From Marinilabilia salmonicolor JCM 21150 (lineage in GTDB: Bacteria; Bacteroidota; Bacteroidia; Bacteroidales; Marinilabiliaceae), in NCBI RefSeq assembly GCF_000259075.1, contig NZ_AJKI01000011.1, positions 62,001 through 126,000 on the forward strand: a stretch of DNA of 64,000 bases, given 5' to 3'. The translations under genes were made by a program, and so were the position numbers. The notes beneath the pieces are model-generated. The model was not told the origin of the DNA and searched no databases. It was given only the letters and a program-made list of their open reading frames with translations. Position 1 is the stretch's first letter. The number at the start of each line of letters is the position of its first letter. Shown here piece after piece: positions 43,299-52,517 of this stretch.

Positions 43299-44585
43299 AT
43301 GGTTAAAGAACAAAATCTCCAGGAAAAGAAACAGGTAATTGTTGTTGGAGGCGGATTTGCAGGACTCCAACTGGTTAGAAATCTGGACAAACGTTTTTTT
43401 AATGTCTTATTGATCGACAAAATCAATCATCACCAATTTCAGCCCTTATTTTATCAGGTCGCCACATCACAAATTGAGCCGGCAAGTATATCCTTCCCTT
43501 TCAGAAATATTTTCAAAAGCAGATCCCACATCCAAATAAGGATGACAGAGATGCTCAAAGTTAACCCGGATCATCAAACCATTACCACCACTATAGGTGA
43601 TTTTTCATACGACTATCTGATATTGGCCACCGGTTGCAGAACCAATTATTTCGGAAACGCCAACATTCAAAAGAACGCATTTTCCTTAAAAACAACCTAT
43701 CAATCCATCACCATCCGAAATCATATCCTTACAACTTTTGAGAAAGTAATTGCGGCCCCCAAGGCAGATCGTGAACGGATGCTGAACCTGACCATAGTCG
43801 GTGCCGGGCCCACCGGGGTAGAGCTTGCCGGAGCCTTCTCCGAAATAAAAAAAGAAATCCTTCCGAAGGACTATCACGATATCGACCTGTCAAAATTCAC
43901 CATACGCCTGGTTGAAGGCAGCAACCATGTACTCAACAACATGAGCAAAGCATCGGGCGAAGCGGCTGAAAAATATCTGAAAAAGATGGGTGTGGTACTC
44001 CTAAAAAACACCTTTGTTAAAGATTATGACGGAGAAAATCTTACACTAAGCTCGGGAGAGACTATAAAATCTGCCACCGTCATTTGGGCTGCCGGAGTAA
44101 CAGGGAGAAAAACTGAGGGAGTTCCGGCCGATGCAATTACGCGGGGGAACCGAATCATTGTGAATCGGCAAAACAAAGTACAAGGATTTGACAATATTTT
44201 TGCGGTAGGGGACATTGCTTATATGGAAACACCGGATTATCCCAACGGACATCCACAGGTTGCCAATGTTGCTATCAATCAGGCGCGTTTACTTGCAAAA
44301 AACCTAAAACAACTGCAACAAGGCAAACCGGTGGCCGATTATAAATACAAAGACCTGGGCTCCATGGCCACCATCGGACGGAATAAGGCGGTGGTTGATC
44401 TTCCATTTATCCGGTTTAAAGGATATATTGCCTGGCTGGTCTGGATGTTCTTACACCTCATGCTCATTCTAAGCGTCCGTAACCGGCTCATTATTTTTAT
44501 CAACTGGGCCTGGCTTTATGTGACCAAGAATACTTCCCTGCGATTAATTCTTACTTCAGGAAAAACATCAGATGAGCAACCATAA
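43299..44585 (+). CDS. ndh: Type II NADH:quinone dehydrogenase (NDH-2)
   Basis: The 428-residue flavoprotein has the FAD motif VIVVGGGFAGLQLVRNL, quinone-site-type HHQFQPLFYQVATSQIEPASI, the NADH motif LTIVGAGPTGVELAGAF, and FAVGDIA before a C-terminal hydrophobic region (IAWLVWMFLHLMLIL) that attaches it to the membrane. NDH-2 passes electrons from NADH to quinone without pumping. It implies a quinone-based respiratory chain. No other respiratory genes are near. Confidence 0.92.
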   Translation: MVKEQNLQEKKQVIVVGGGFAGLQLVRNLDKRFFNVLLIDKINHHQFQPLFYQVATSQIEPASISFPFRNIFKSRSHIQIRMTEMLKVNPDHQTITTTIGDFSYDYLILATGCRTNYFGNANIQKNAFSLKTTYQSITIRNHILTTFEKVIAAPKADRERMLNLTIVGAGPTGVELAGAFSEIKKEILPKDYHDIDLSKFTIRLVEGSNHVLNNMSKASGEAAEKYLKKMGVVLLKNTFVKDYDGENLTLSSGETIKSATVIWAAGVTGRKTEGVPADAITRGNRIIVNRQNKVQGFDNIFAVGDIAYMETPDYPNGHPQVANVAINQARLLAKNLKQLQQGKPVADYKYKDLGSMATIGRNKAVVDLPFIRFKGYIAWLVWMFLHLMLILSVRNRLIIFINWAWLYVTKNTSLRLILTSGKTSDEQP

Positions 44586-44689
44586 TTCGAACCACGTAAA
44601 TCGCCCCCACAGCGTCTTAGCCCACCTTAGGAATAAAACTGGTTAGGAGTAAATATGCTGTAAGTATGAGAGCAATAGCCCGGGTTAAA

Positions 44690-44734
44690 CATCGTAATAA
44701 ATAATTTATGAAACGAAGTCAATAATCCAGATTA
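44690..44734. repeat. Family B element, left-end fragment (reverse orientation)
   Basis: CATCGTAATAAATAATTTATG, split here as two words (CATCGTAATAAATAA and TTTATG), followed by AAACGAAGTCAATAATCCAG and ATTA, is the reverse of the family B left end. A short family C word (GAGCAATAGCCCGGG) lies just before it. Confidence 0.5.
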
Positions 44735-44758
44735 AATATCTCTAAGAACCACAAGAAC

Positions 44759-45196
44759 TCAGGCTTGTCTTCTGCCCCACTTGACAGACAAAACAATTAA
44801 GGAAGTTACTTTAACAACTTCAAGTATCACATAATAAAGATGGACCAGGGAGTCGTCAACCTGCTTTCCGTCAATTATCATTAACGCTCTTTCTGAAAGG
44901 GCGGGCAAAAGAACAAAGGTCTGAACAAGCAAAACGAGCATTAAAACTATGGAAAGACTCTTAACAACAAGAGATAGTTTTCTGAAGCTCAACACCAGAA
45001 TGGCCGAATAGGCTACCAATAAGGCCCATTCTATAAAATTTAATGCCCTGAAAACCTTCATCCCAATACCCAACCCAATGGGTAAAGTTACCCCGGGTGC
45101 CTGAAACTTAATCCAGGCTTCCATAAAACTTATGGAACTTACTGCACCGGCCCAAAACGTCAGGATAATTACGGCAAATAAAATGGCTTTTCTCAT
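44759..45196 (-). CDS. Four-helix integral membrane protein of unknown function
   Basis: The 145-residue protein has four hydrophobic helices (about residues 5-23, 50-69, 76-97 and 118-138) and a loop rich in Glu/Lys between the first two (SFMEAWIKFQAPGVTLPIG). It has a perfect -7 element upstream and no operon partner. I do not recognise a named family. Confidence 0.7.
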   Translation of the reverse strand: MRKAILFAVIILTFWAGAVSSISFMEAWIKFQAPGVTLPIGLGIGMKVFRALNFIEWALLVAYSAILVLSFRKLSLVVKSLSIVLMLVLLVQTFVLLPALSERALMIIDGKQVDDSLVHLYYVILEVVKVTSLIVLSVKWGRRQA

Positions 45197-45245
45197 TACT
45201 TTAATTCAAGCTCAAAGTTCAACAGCAAGAGATTTTTTTACTTCA

Positions 45246-45253
45246 CAAATATA
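45246..45253 (-). promoter_or_regulatory. -7 promoter element (TATATTTG) for the four-helix protein
   Basis: CAAATATA on the plus strand gives TATATTTG on the coding strand, 50 bp before the start at 45196. Confidence 0.55.
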
Positions 45254-45387
45254 CAAAACCGCCGAATAAAGGACAAAAACATCCTCTATATTCCTCCATT
45301 TGAGCTGCCACTCTAAAACAAAACAAATGAAGGATTAGAAAAAGCCCCAATCTGTCCAACAATAATAGCAAACATCTTGTTACACTG

Positions 45388-45447
45388 TAACCTTATTAAT
45401 TGACGGAATCGAACATCGTTTCACCAACCATCCATAGCAATGTTCAG
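45388..45447. repeat. Family B element, left-end fragment before ilvD
   Basis: TAACCTTATTAATTGACGGA, CGAACATCGTTTCAC and CCATAGCAATGTTCAG follow the left half of B3. It overlaps the furthest upstream possible start of ilvD, which argues for the later ATG. Confidence 0.5.
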
Positions 45448-45487
45448 TTTCAGAATAAACCTATTTAACAAATCAAAAAACAAGCTC

Positions 45488-47167
45488 ATGAAAAATCAAC
45501 TCAATAAATACAGTCGTCTCATTACACAGGATGAAAGTCTGCCGGCAGCGCAAGCCATGCTCTATGCCATTGGGATGAGCGAAGACGACCAGAAAAAAGC
45601 TCAGGTGGGAATCGTAAGCACTGGCTTTCAGGGGAATCCCTGCAATATGCACCTCAACGACATCGCCACCCTGGTAAAAAAGGAAGTTGACCGGCAAAAA
45701 GACCTTTACGGGCTGATTTTTCATACCATAGGAGTTAGCGACGGCATAACCAACGGTACGGAGGGCATGAAATATTCCCTTCCATCCAGAGAACTTATTG
45801 CCGACTCCATCGAAACAGTGGTCAGTGCTCAATTTTACGATGCCGTGATTCCCATTGTTGGATGCGATAAAAATATGCCGGGCGCCATGATTGCACTTGG
45901 AAGGTTAAATCGTCCGGCCATCCTCATGTATGGAGGAACAGTCAAGAAAGGAAGCTGGAAAAACCAGGACCTGAACATCGTTTCCGCCTTTGAAGCCTAT
46001 GGCGAAAAATTACGCGGAAAAATCTCCGATTTCGACTACAAAGGAATCATCAGACACAGCATACCGGGAGCAGGAGCCTGTGGCGGCATGTACACAGCCA
46101 ATTCCATGGCGGCAGCAATCGAATGTATGGGAATGAGTTTACCCTACACTTCCTCAAATCCCGCTGTAAGCCCCCAAAAAAGAGATGAAGCACAAACTTT
46201 GTCAAAAGCCATCAAAACGGTGCTGGATAAAGACATCAAACCCCGGGATATAATGACTCGCCAGGCTTTCGAAAATGCCATCACGCTAATTATGGCCACG
46301 GGGGGATCCACAAATGCGGTCATCCATCTCATCGCCATGGCCAAATCGGTAGGTGTACCGCTCAGCATCGACGACTTCCAGGAAATTAGCAACAGAACTC
46401 CATATCTGGCCGATCTGAAACCCAGTGGAAAATACCTGATGGAGGACCTGCACAACATTGGAGGAATTCCGGCGGTAATGAAATTCCTGCTTAAAGAGGG
46501 ATTGATTGACGGAAATCCCATGACGGTGACCGGTAAAACAATAGGCGAGAATCTCGAATCGGTACCAAACCTTCCCGGAAACCAAAAAATTATTGCTCCG
46601 CTAAGTCATCCCATCAAAAAATCGGGTCATATCCAGATTCTCTATGGAAACCTGGCAACCGAAGGAGCTGTTGCCAAAATTACGGGGAAAGAAGGAGACC
46701 ATTTCAGCGGGCCGGCTCATGTATTTGAGGATGAAAAGGAAGCCATCGAGGGCATTGGCAAAAGCGTGAAGCCCGGTGAAGTCATCGTGATACGAAACAG
46801 CGGCCCCAAAGGCGCCCCCGGAATGCCCGAAATGCTAAAACCTACAGGGGCAGTTATGGGAGCCGGTCTGGGCAACGATGTGGCACTTATTACAGACGGC
46901 AGATTTTCCGGCGGATCACATGGTTTTGTGGTTGGTCACATCACCCCGGAAGCATACAGTGGAGGCCTGATTGGTTTAATACAAGACGGAGATATTATCA
47001 CCATCGACATCAATAAAAACCTGCTTGAGGTGGATCTTTCTGATGAAGAAATTGCAAAACGAAAAAAAGAATGGGAAAAACCTGTGGAAAAGCCGGCCAC
47101 CGGAATCCTGAAAAAATTCAGAAACTCAGTCGCCTCTGCCTCAGAGGGGTGTATCACAGATCAATAA
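45488..47167 (+). CDS. ilvD: Dihydroxy-acid dehydratase
   Basis: The 559-residue Fe-S enzyme forms 2-keto acids for isoleucine, valine and pantothenate synthesis. Cluster cysteines are seen in [16 protein letters not shown] and [27 protein letters not shown] near the C-terminus is typical. ATG 45488 gives the normal N-terminus ([13 protein letters not shown]); an in-frame ATG at 45440 lies in repeat DNA. No other ilv or leu gene is adjacent. Its 3' end overlaps the converging cupin gene by 14 bp. Confidence 0.96.
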   Translation: MKNQLNKYSRLITQDESLPAAQAMLYAIGMSEDDQKKAQVGIVSTGFQGNPCNMHLNDIATLVKKEVDRQKDLYGLIFHTIGVSDGITNGTEGMKYSLPSRELIADSIETVVSAQFYDAVIPIVGCDKNMPGAMIALGRLNRPAILMYGGTVKKGSWKNQDLNIVSAFEAYGEKLRGKISDFDYKGIIRHSIPGAGACGGMYTANSMAAAIECMGMSLPYTSSNPAVSPQKRDEAQTLSKAIKTVLDKDIKPRDIMTRQAFENAITLIMATGGSTNAVIHLIAMAKSVGVPLSIDDFQEISNRTPYLADLKPSGKYLMEDLHNIGGIPAVMKFLLKEGLIDGNPMTVTGKTIGENLESVPNLPGNQKIIAPLSHPIKKSGHIQILYGNLATEGAVAKITGKEGDHFSGPAHVFEDEKEAIEGIGKSVKPGEVIVIRNSGPKGAPGMPEMLKPTGAVMGAGLGNDVALITDGRFSGGSHGFVVGHITPEAYSGGLIGLIQDGDIITIDINKNLLEVDLSDEEIAKRKKEWEKPVEKPATGILKKFRNSVASASEGCITDQ

Positions 47168-47636
47168 CAAACTCCCCTATCAGTCTTTCCAGCCATACAT
47201 TTGCATCCGGAGTTCCCTCTGCAGGAGCCCAGGATGCAAACTGTTTGTCATTGGAGGGATTATAGGGGCCGTCTTTCACCTCATAAACTACCGTTCCTCT
47301 CTCCAGCGAAATGGCCATATGCCATTCCCCGGGAGCTATCTCCACAGCATATTTCCCTGCCTTGTGATCCAGTAATTGACAATGCGAAACATTACCTTCA
47401 TTATCAAAGAACAGCATCATTAATCGTCCCCTAAGCAAAATAAAAACCTCTCTCTTTTCCGGATTTTCATGCTTATGAGGACGCACATAAGTCCCGGGCT
47501 CAAAAGCATTGAGCATACGTTGCAAAACATCTTCATCCCCAAAATGGAAATTCAGATTTTTCCGTTTTCGCTCCAAACTATCGGCTTGTCCGGAAAGGTA
47601 ATCCAACAATTGCTGATCAATCAACTTCATTGGCAC
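47154..47636 (-). CDS. WbuC-like cupin-fold metalloprotein
   Basis: The 160-residue protein shows the WbuC layout: [20 protein letters not shown], the cupin metal motif [21 protein letters not shown] with two His and one Glu, a second His in [10 protein letters not shown], and [24 protein letters not shown]. Relatives occur in O-antigen clusters, but none is here. It overlaps the end of ilvD on the opposite strand. Confidence 0.85.
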   Translation of the reverse strand: MPMKLIDQQLLDYLSGQADSLERKRKNLNFHFGDEDVLQRMLNAFEPGTYVRPHKHENPEKREVFILLRGRLMMLFFDNEGNVSHCQLLDHKAGKYAVEIAPGEWHMAISLERGTVVYEVKDGPYNPSNDKQFASWAPAEGTPDANVWLERLIGEFVIDL

Positions 47637-47640
47637 AACA

Positions 47641-47979
47641 CTATTTAATTAACCGAAGATTGTATGGATACCGATATGATCGTCCTTCATTCGTTTCCAT
47701 TATGGCCTTAATCACAAAAATTACCGCAAAAATCACAATAGCGATCAATAAGGGAACACCAATTAGCACCACACTAAGTGCTCCGGCAACCATCACAGCA
47801 ATGGCCACCGTAATCTGAAAATTCACAGATTCTTTCCCTTCTGCATCAACATGTGGATACTCATCCTTTTTGATAAGCCATATGATCAAAGGCCCAATCA
47901 CATTTCCAAAAGGGATAAGCAGCCCGGCAAAGGCAGCCAGATGACAATACATTCCCCAGTTTTTTTCATCTGTCGTCAT
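47641..47979 (-). CDS. DUF4870 membrane protein
   Basis: The 112-residue protein has MYCHLAAFAGLLIPFGNVIGP, WLIKKDEYPHVDAEGKESVNFQ (the family hallmark) and a long final hydrophobic stretch giving about three helices. Function unknown. It ends four bases before the cupin gene start and may share its transcript. Confidence 0.9.
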   Translation of the reverse strand: MTTDEKNWGMYCHLAAFAGLLIPFGNVIGPLIIWLIKKDEYPHVDAEGKESVNFQITVAIAVMVAGALSVVLIGVPLLIAIVIFAVIFVIKAIMETNEGRSYRYPYNLRLIK

Positions 47980-48426
47980 ACGCTAATACTTTTAATCAAC
48001 CATTCATTAATCACTCGTTTCTTACACCCGGGCAATACGAACAAAACAACCGTAAAAACCTCAAATAAGTAGCAAATCTTTGCTCCCCACAGGTATAAAA
48101 ATATCCTTTTTTCTTATGAATCTCAAACCGAAACTCTAAAAGTAATCAGAACACGCCAGAGGGATGCCTTTTTATTCAATCCTAATCACATATTATAGCT
48201 GCTCATCCCTATAATAAAGTATTCCCGGAGATTTAACCTTAGAGGACAAACCTTTAGCTGACAAGAGCAGTCAAAACAACCTCAAACCACTGAATACAAA
48301 AAAATTATTATTTTTCTTTCTCCTCTATCAGGATTATTTTTCACTATTCACCAACCATAATCAGCCCTTGCCTTTAATCTTTTTTATCAGTTTGCTACAA
48401 GAAAAAACACATATCAAAAAAAACAT
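47980..48426. other. Intergenic region without recognised genes
   Basis: 447 bp of A/T-rich sequence between divergent genes. I found no reading frame with protein-like content, no repeat of the families described here and no strong hairpin. It must hold the promoter of the DUF4870 gene, which I could not place. Confidence 0.5.
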
Positions 48427-48434
48427 TAACTTTG
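48427..48434 (+). promoter_or_regulatory. -7 promoter element (TAACTTTG) for the receiver-cyclase gene
   Basis: Perfect TAnnTTTG match, 22 bp before the start codon at 48457. Confidence 0.6.
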
Positions 48435-48456
48435 CTTTTCTAAAAACTCATTTTCA

Positions 48457-49584
48457 ATGCCATCAAACAAACTGACGATACTGATTGCAGATGATATGGA
48501 CAGCATTGCAGAGTTTATCAAAGCTCAGCTTCATACACTCAGCAATGACATCAATTTTCAGCGCGCCCGCGATGGTTACGAAACATATCGCTGCGCACTG
48601 GAAACTAGTCCGGACATCATTCTACTGGACTGGGAGATGCCTGAGATCTCAGGGATGGAGGCCTTGAAAAACCTCAAACTCAATCCGAAAACGCAGGACA
48701 TTCCGGTCATTATCATTTCCAGCTTTTCAAGTTCTGATAAAGTAAAAGAAGCTCTGGAAGCAGGAGCCATTGATTATGTCCGTAAGCCTATCGAAACCGA
48801 CGAGCTCATAGCAAGAGTCAGCTCTGCCATGACACTGGCCAACACGCTCCGGGAGCTGAAAGTTCAGAAACAACAGTTGGAAATTGAGCAAAAGAAAACC
48901 CACCACATTCTAAAGAACATTTTACCTGCCGAAATTGTCAAATCGCTTAAAAGCGGAGTAGTCATTCAACCCAGACCCTATCGGAATGTCACTATTATAA
49001 TGGCCGATTTGGTGAATTTCACCGAAAAAGCCACACGTATGTCTCCACGCAAACTGTTGGATGAATTGCGCATAATTTTTACCAAGTTTGATGAAATATC
49101 TCAAAAACACAATTGTGTTCGCATCAAAACCATTGGCGATGCCTACATGGGAGTCAGCGGGATGTTCAGTAACTCCAAGGAACATGCCCTGAGAGCTGCA
49201 AAAATGGCCTGCGAAATGAGAGATTTCATCCGCGAACGCAACAAACAAAAGGGCATTCAGTGGGAACTTAGAATTGGCCTGAACTCCGGTGAAATTATTG
49301 CCGGTTTTATCAGTGAACACAATTTATCTTACGACATCTTCGGAGATAACGTTAATATAGCGGCCCGGATGCAAACCTACAGTGGTCCGATGCAGATAAA
49401 TGTTTCCGAATCAACCCGGAAACTGCTCGAGCCCCATTACAATTTTGTGAGGCGGGTACCGCAAAGAGTCAAGGGCAAAGGTATGATTGAGATGTACTAC
49501 CTACATAAGCCAAGGGAAAGCCAAAATTTTATTACCAAAAACGTCAACGGTAACCAGCGTTCACCTGTCACACGAACCTTATAA
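48457..49584 (+). CDS. Response regulator with class III adenylate cyclase output domain
   Basis: The 375-residue protein has a receiver domain (about residues 5-125) with acidic pair Asp12/Asp13, phospho-acceptor Asp58 (LLDWEMPE) and Lys110. A coiled linker (about 128-155) and a class III cyclase domain (about 170-350) follow. Metal-binding Asp184 (MADLVNFT) and Asp228 (GDAYM) are present; Lys224 and Asp293 match the adenine-selecting pair, and Asn300 and Arg304 the transition-state residues. It should therefore make cAMP in response to phosphorylation. No partner kinase is adjacent; the kinase-like protein at 52518 is degenerate. Confidence 0.92.
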   Translation: MPSNKLTILIADDMDSIAEFIKAQLHTLSNDINFQRARDGYETYRCALETSPDIILLDWEMPEISGMEALKNLKLNPKTQDIPVIIISSFSSSDKVKEALEAGAIDYVRKPIETDELIARVSSAMTLANTLRELKVQKQQLEIEQKKTHHILKNILPAEIVKSLKSGVVIQPRPYRNVTIIMADLVNFTEKATRMSPRKLLDELRIIFTKFDEISQKHNCVRIKTIGDAYMGVSGMFSNSKEHALRAAKMACEMRDFIRERNKQKGIQWELRIGLNSGEIIAGFISEHNLSYDIFGDNVNIAARMQTYSGPMQINVSESTRKLLEPHYNFVRRVPQRVKGKGMIEMYYLHKPRESQNFITKNVNGNQRSPVTRTL

Positions 49585-49587
49585 AAA

Positions 49588-49624
49588 AACAATGGTCAGA
49601 TTGCGCCGACCACTGTTTTATTTT
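49588..49624 (+). terminator. Terminator after the receiver-cyclase gene
   Basis: AACAATGGTC and GACCACTGTT form a stem with one mismatch around a 10-base loop, followed by TTTATTTT. It begins a few bases after the stop codon. Confidence 0.7.
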
Positions 49625-49644
49625 AGGAGTTCTCCTCTTTCCTG

Positions 49645-51336
49645 TCAGCCTTTCTTCTGCAGGGTTCTGTATTTTATTCGGTGCGGAGAAGCATCTCCAA
49701 GTCGTTTCTTCTTATTTTCCTCATAATCAGAATAACCGCCTTCAAAGAAATGCACATTTGAATTACCCTCGAAAGCCAGAATGTGTGTGGACACCCGGTC
49801 GAGAAACCACCGGTCGTGCGAAACGATTACTGCACAACCTGCAAAATCATCAAGCCCCTCTTCCAGCGCCCGCAAAGTATTCACATCAATATCGTTGGTT
49901 GGCTCATCAAGCAACAGCACGTTGGCCTCTTCCTTTAGTGTCATGGCCATGTGCAGGCGGTTGCGTTCACCGCCCGAAAGAGCTCCACACTTTTTCTCCT
50001 GATCACTTCCGGTAAAATTAAACCTGGCCAGATAGGCACGGGCATTGATTTCTTTTCCTCCCATTCTCAGGGTTTCATTACCTCCGGACACCACTTCGTA
50101 CACCGACTTTTCAGGATCAATATCGGCATGCGACTGATCCACATAACCAACTTTGACAGTTTCTCCCACTTCAAACGTTCCACCATCGATGGTCTCCTGC
50201 TCCATAATCATTCGGAACAGAGTGGTTTTTCCGGCACCATTGGGCCCAATAACCCCCACAATGCCGTTTCGTGGCAACTGAAAATCCAGGTTATCGAACA
50301 ACAACCGATCACCAAAGGCTTTTGCCACATTGTGTGCTTCAATCACTTTTTCTCCCAGGCGTGGCCCGTTGGGAATAAATATTTCCAGTTTCTCTTCCTT
50401 TTGTTTCACATCCTCCTGCATCAGGCTTTCATAAGCAGAAAGACGGGCTTTAGACTTGGCCTGCCGGGCTTTGGGGGCCATTCGCACCCATTCAAGCTCT
50501 CGCTCAAGTGTCTTTCGCCGTTTTGACACCTGCTTTTCTTCCATCTCCAGGCGTTTGGCTTTCTGCTCCAGCCAACCCGAATAGTTTCCTTTCCAGGGGA
50601 TTCCTTCCCCCCTGTCAAGTTCCAGAATCCAGCCGGCCACATTGTCCAGAAAGTACCTGTCGTGTGTAATGGCAATTACGGTCCCCTGATAATTTTTCAG
50701 AAATACTTCCAACCATTGAACAGACTCAGCATCCAGATGGTTTGTCGGCTCATCAAGCAACAATATGTCTGGCTCCTGTAGCAACAAACGACATAGAGCC
50801 ACCCGTCTTCTTTCACCTCCGGAGAGTTCACTCACCGGCTGATCTTCCGGTGGACAACGCAAAGCATCCATAGCCCTTTCCAGTCGGCTATCGAGATTCC
50901 AGGCATCATACTGGTCAATTTTCTCCTGAAGTTTGGCCTGCTCATCCATCAAAGTCTGCATTTTGTCAGGATCCTCAAGCACTTCCGGATCTGCAAATTT
51001 CAGATTGACCTCTTCATACGCCTTCAGCACATCCACAACATCCTTCACCCCTTCTTCCACTACCTGTCTTACCGTTTTCTGATCATCCAGGTGAGGTTCC
51101 TGCTCCAGGTATCCCACCGAATAACCCGGAGAAAAAACGACATCCCCCTGGTATTCTTTTTCAATACCGGCAATAATTTTCAAAAGTGTTGATTTACCGG
51201 AACCGTTGAGACCAATAATTCCAATTTTGGCTCCGTAAAAGAACGAGAGATAAATATCTTTCAGAACTTTCTTCTGTGGAGGATAAACTTTACTAACCCC
51301 CACCATACTAAAAATAATCTTCTTGTCGTCAGACAT
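49645..51336 (-). CDS. ettA: ABC-F protein EttA (energy-dependent translational throttle)
   Basis: The 563-residue soluble ABC-F ATPase has two nucleotide domains: Walker A GLNGSGKST and GPNGAGKTT, signatures LSGGERRR and LSGGERNR, and Walker B LLLDEPTNH and LLLDEPTND. The inter-domain linker and arm (about residues 240-320, rich in Lys/Arg/Glu) bind the ribosomal E site. The start IIFSMVGVSKVYPPQK and the length match EttA rather than Uup or resistance ABC-F proteins. Confidence 0.94.
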   Translation of the reverse strand: MSDDKKIIFSMVGVSKVYPPQKKVLKDIYLSFFYGAKIGIIGLNGSGKSTLLKIIAGIEKEYQGDVVFSPGYSVGYLEQEPHLDDQKTVRQVVEEGVKDVVDVLKAYEEVNLKFADPEVLEDPDKMQTLMDEQAKLQEKIDQYDAWNLDSRLERAMDALRCPPEDQPVSELSGGERRRVALCRLLLQEPDILLLDEPTNHLDAESVQWLEVFLKNYQGTVIAITHDRYFLDNVAGWILELDRGEGIPWKGNYSGWLEQKAKRLEMEEKQVSKRRKTLERELEWVRMAPKARQAKSKARLSAYESLMQEDVKQKEEKLEIFIPNGPRLGEKVIEAHNVAKAFGDRLLFDNLDFQLPRNGIVGVIGPNGAGKTTLFRMIMEQETIDGGTFEVGETVKVGYVDQSHADIDPEKSVYEVVSGGNETLRMGGKEINARAYLARFNFTGSDQEKKCGALSGGERNRLHMAMTLKEEANVLLLDEPTNDIDVNTLRALEEGLDDFAGCAVIVSHDRWFLDRVSTHILAFEGNSNVHFFEGGYSDYEENKKKRLGDASPHRIKYRTLQKKG

Positions 51337-51432
51337 ATTTTTTGCTTTTTAATTCTTACACTCCGATACAAAACAAAACCCGCCGGTAAAATCACCAACA
51401 GGTTTTGATAAGACCTTGTCAACGGACAAAAT

Positions 51433-52281
51433 CTATCTTATTTTCTTTAAATCTTTTTCCTGAAAAGCATCATCCTGTGCCATTTTCATCATAGCATAGT
51501 CAAAATAATAAAAATGCGGGTCACCTGCGCCCACCAACATTTTATATACACGTGCTCTGATTCGGGTTTTCTCGGGCCCCACCTTATGGAGAAATACTAC
51601 ATCCTCGCGCTTCTCTGCAATAGCCTGGGCCACCTCCTCACGAGTTACAATTCGAAATTGATGTGGATAGATATCACGAATCTCCCGTTCAGTGTCAATC
51701 TCTTTGGCCAAATCTTCTTTGGTTAGGTAAAGCACCTTATTCTCCAAATCGTCCTTCTTCTGTTTATTGTAATACTTAAAAGGATTCTTATTAATTAAAG
51801 AAGGGTCATTCAGCATTAATTGAACATGGTTTTGCATAAAACGGATAAATGCTTCCAACTTATAGCTGTAACTATCATCCTCCACCTGTTCGTATGCCAG
51901 CGGCAATGAGCACAGATCGGGCATATCACGAACTTTTGCAGCTCTCTCTGCCATCAGCAAACTTAGAAAATTATATCTGGCTTTAGTTCTGTCTCTCTCA
52001 AAGGTAGCCTTGGTTATCATCAGAAAAGAATAAGACGAATTGTTGCGGTAAGCTTCAAACTCCGCATCATTAATAAACTGGTAATCGGTAAGCGTCCAAG
52101 AGTTCTCCATCACTTTTCGGATGGCCATATTAAAATCGCTCATTGGATTTTTCTCGAGCAAAACCAACGTTTTACTCTTCATGAAATTCTGATAATCCAC
52201 CTGCTCAGGCACATGCTCCTGCGCCATAAGAGACAAATTCATTGCCGCACAAACAACAACAAAAAAAAGAATACGTTTCAT
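51433..52281 (-). CDS. Secreted protein of unknown function
   Basis: The 282-residue protein has a signal peptide (ILFFVVVCAAMNLSLMAQ). The charged mature domain has no motif I can name; notable stretches are FMKSKTLVLLEKNPMSDFN, SYSFLMITKATFERDRTKARYNF and DPSLINKNPFKYYNKQK. It is probably periplasmic. It may be co-transcribed with ettA (about 96 bp apart). The upstream 236 bp to the next gene hold no recognised feature. Confidence 0.75.
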   Translation of the reverse strand: MKRILFFVVVCAAMNLSLMAQEHVPEQVDYQNFMKSKTLVLLEKNPMSDFNMAIRKVMENSWTLTDYQFINDAEFEAYRNNSSYSFLMITKATFERDRTKARYNFLSLLMAERAAKVRDMPDLCSLPLAYEQVEDDSYSYKLEAFIRFMQNHVQLMLNDPSLINKNPFKYYNKQKKDDLENKVLYLTKEDLAKEIDTEREIRDIYPHQFRIVTREEVAQAIAEKREDVVFLHKVGPEKTRIRARVYKMLVGAGDPHFYYFDYAMMKMAQDDAFQEKDLKKIR

Positions 52282-52517
52282 ATTATATCATTTTTCAAAT
52301 TTCAACCACGTGAGGATCAGCTCAGTAATCAACAATTGCTTTCAAGCTTTATTTAAGAACCAATCCGCCTCAAAATTTAAAAGTAAAGGTACGCAATCAG
52401 GAATCAAAATTAAGGAAAATTTACCATCTTTATAATCAAAATAGAGCGAACACATTTGTTGAAACTCTCAAAAATCAGACTACATTTACCAAACGCGAAA
52501 AATCCTAAGAAAAAATT

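Noticed and set aside
24-45447. CRISPR array made of the recurring intergenic repeats
   Set aside because: The units are 160-240 bp palindromes scattered singly over 45 kb, without short regular repeats, unique spacers or cas genes.
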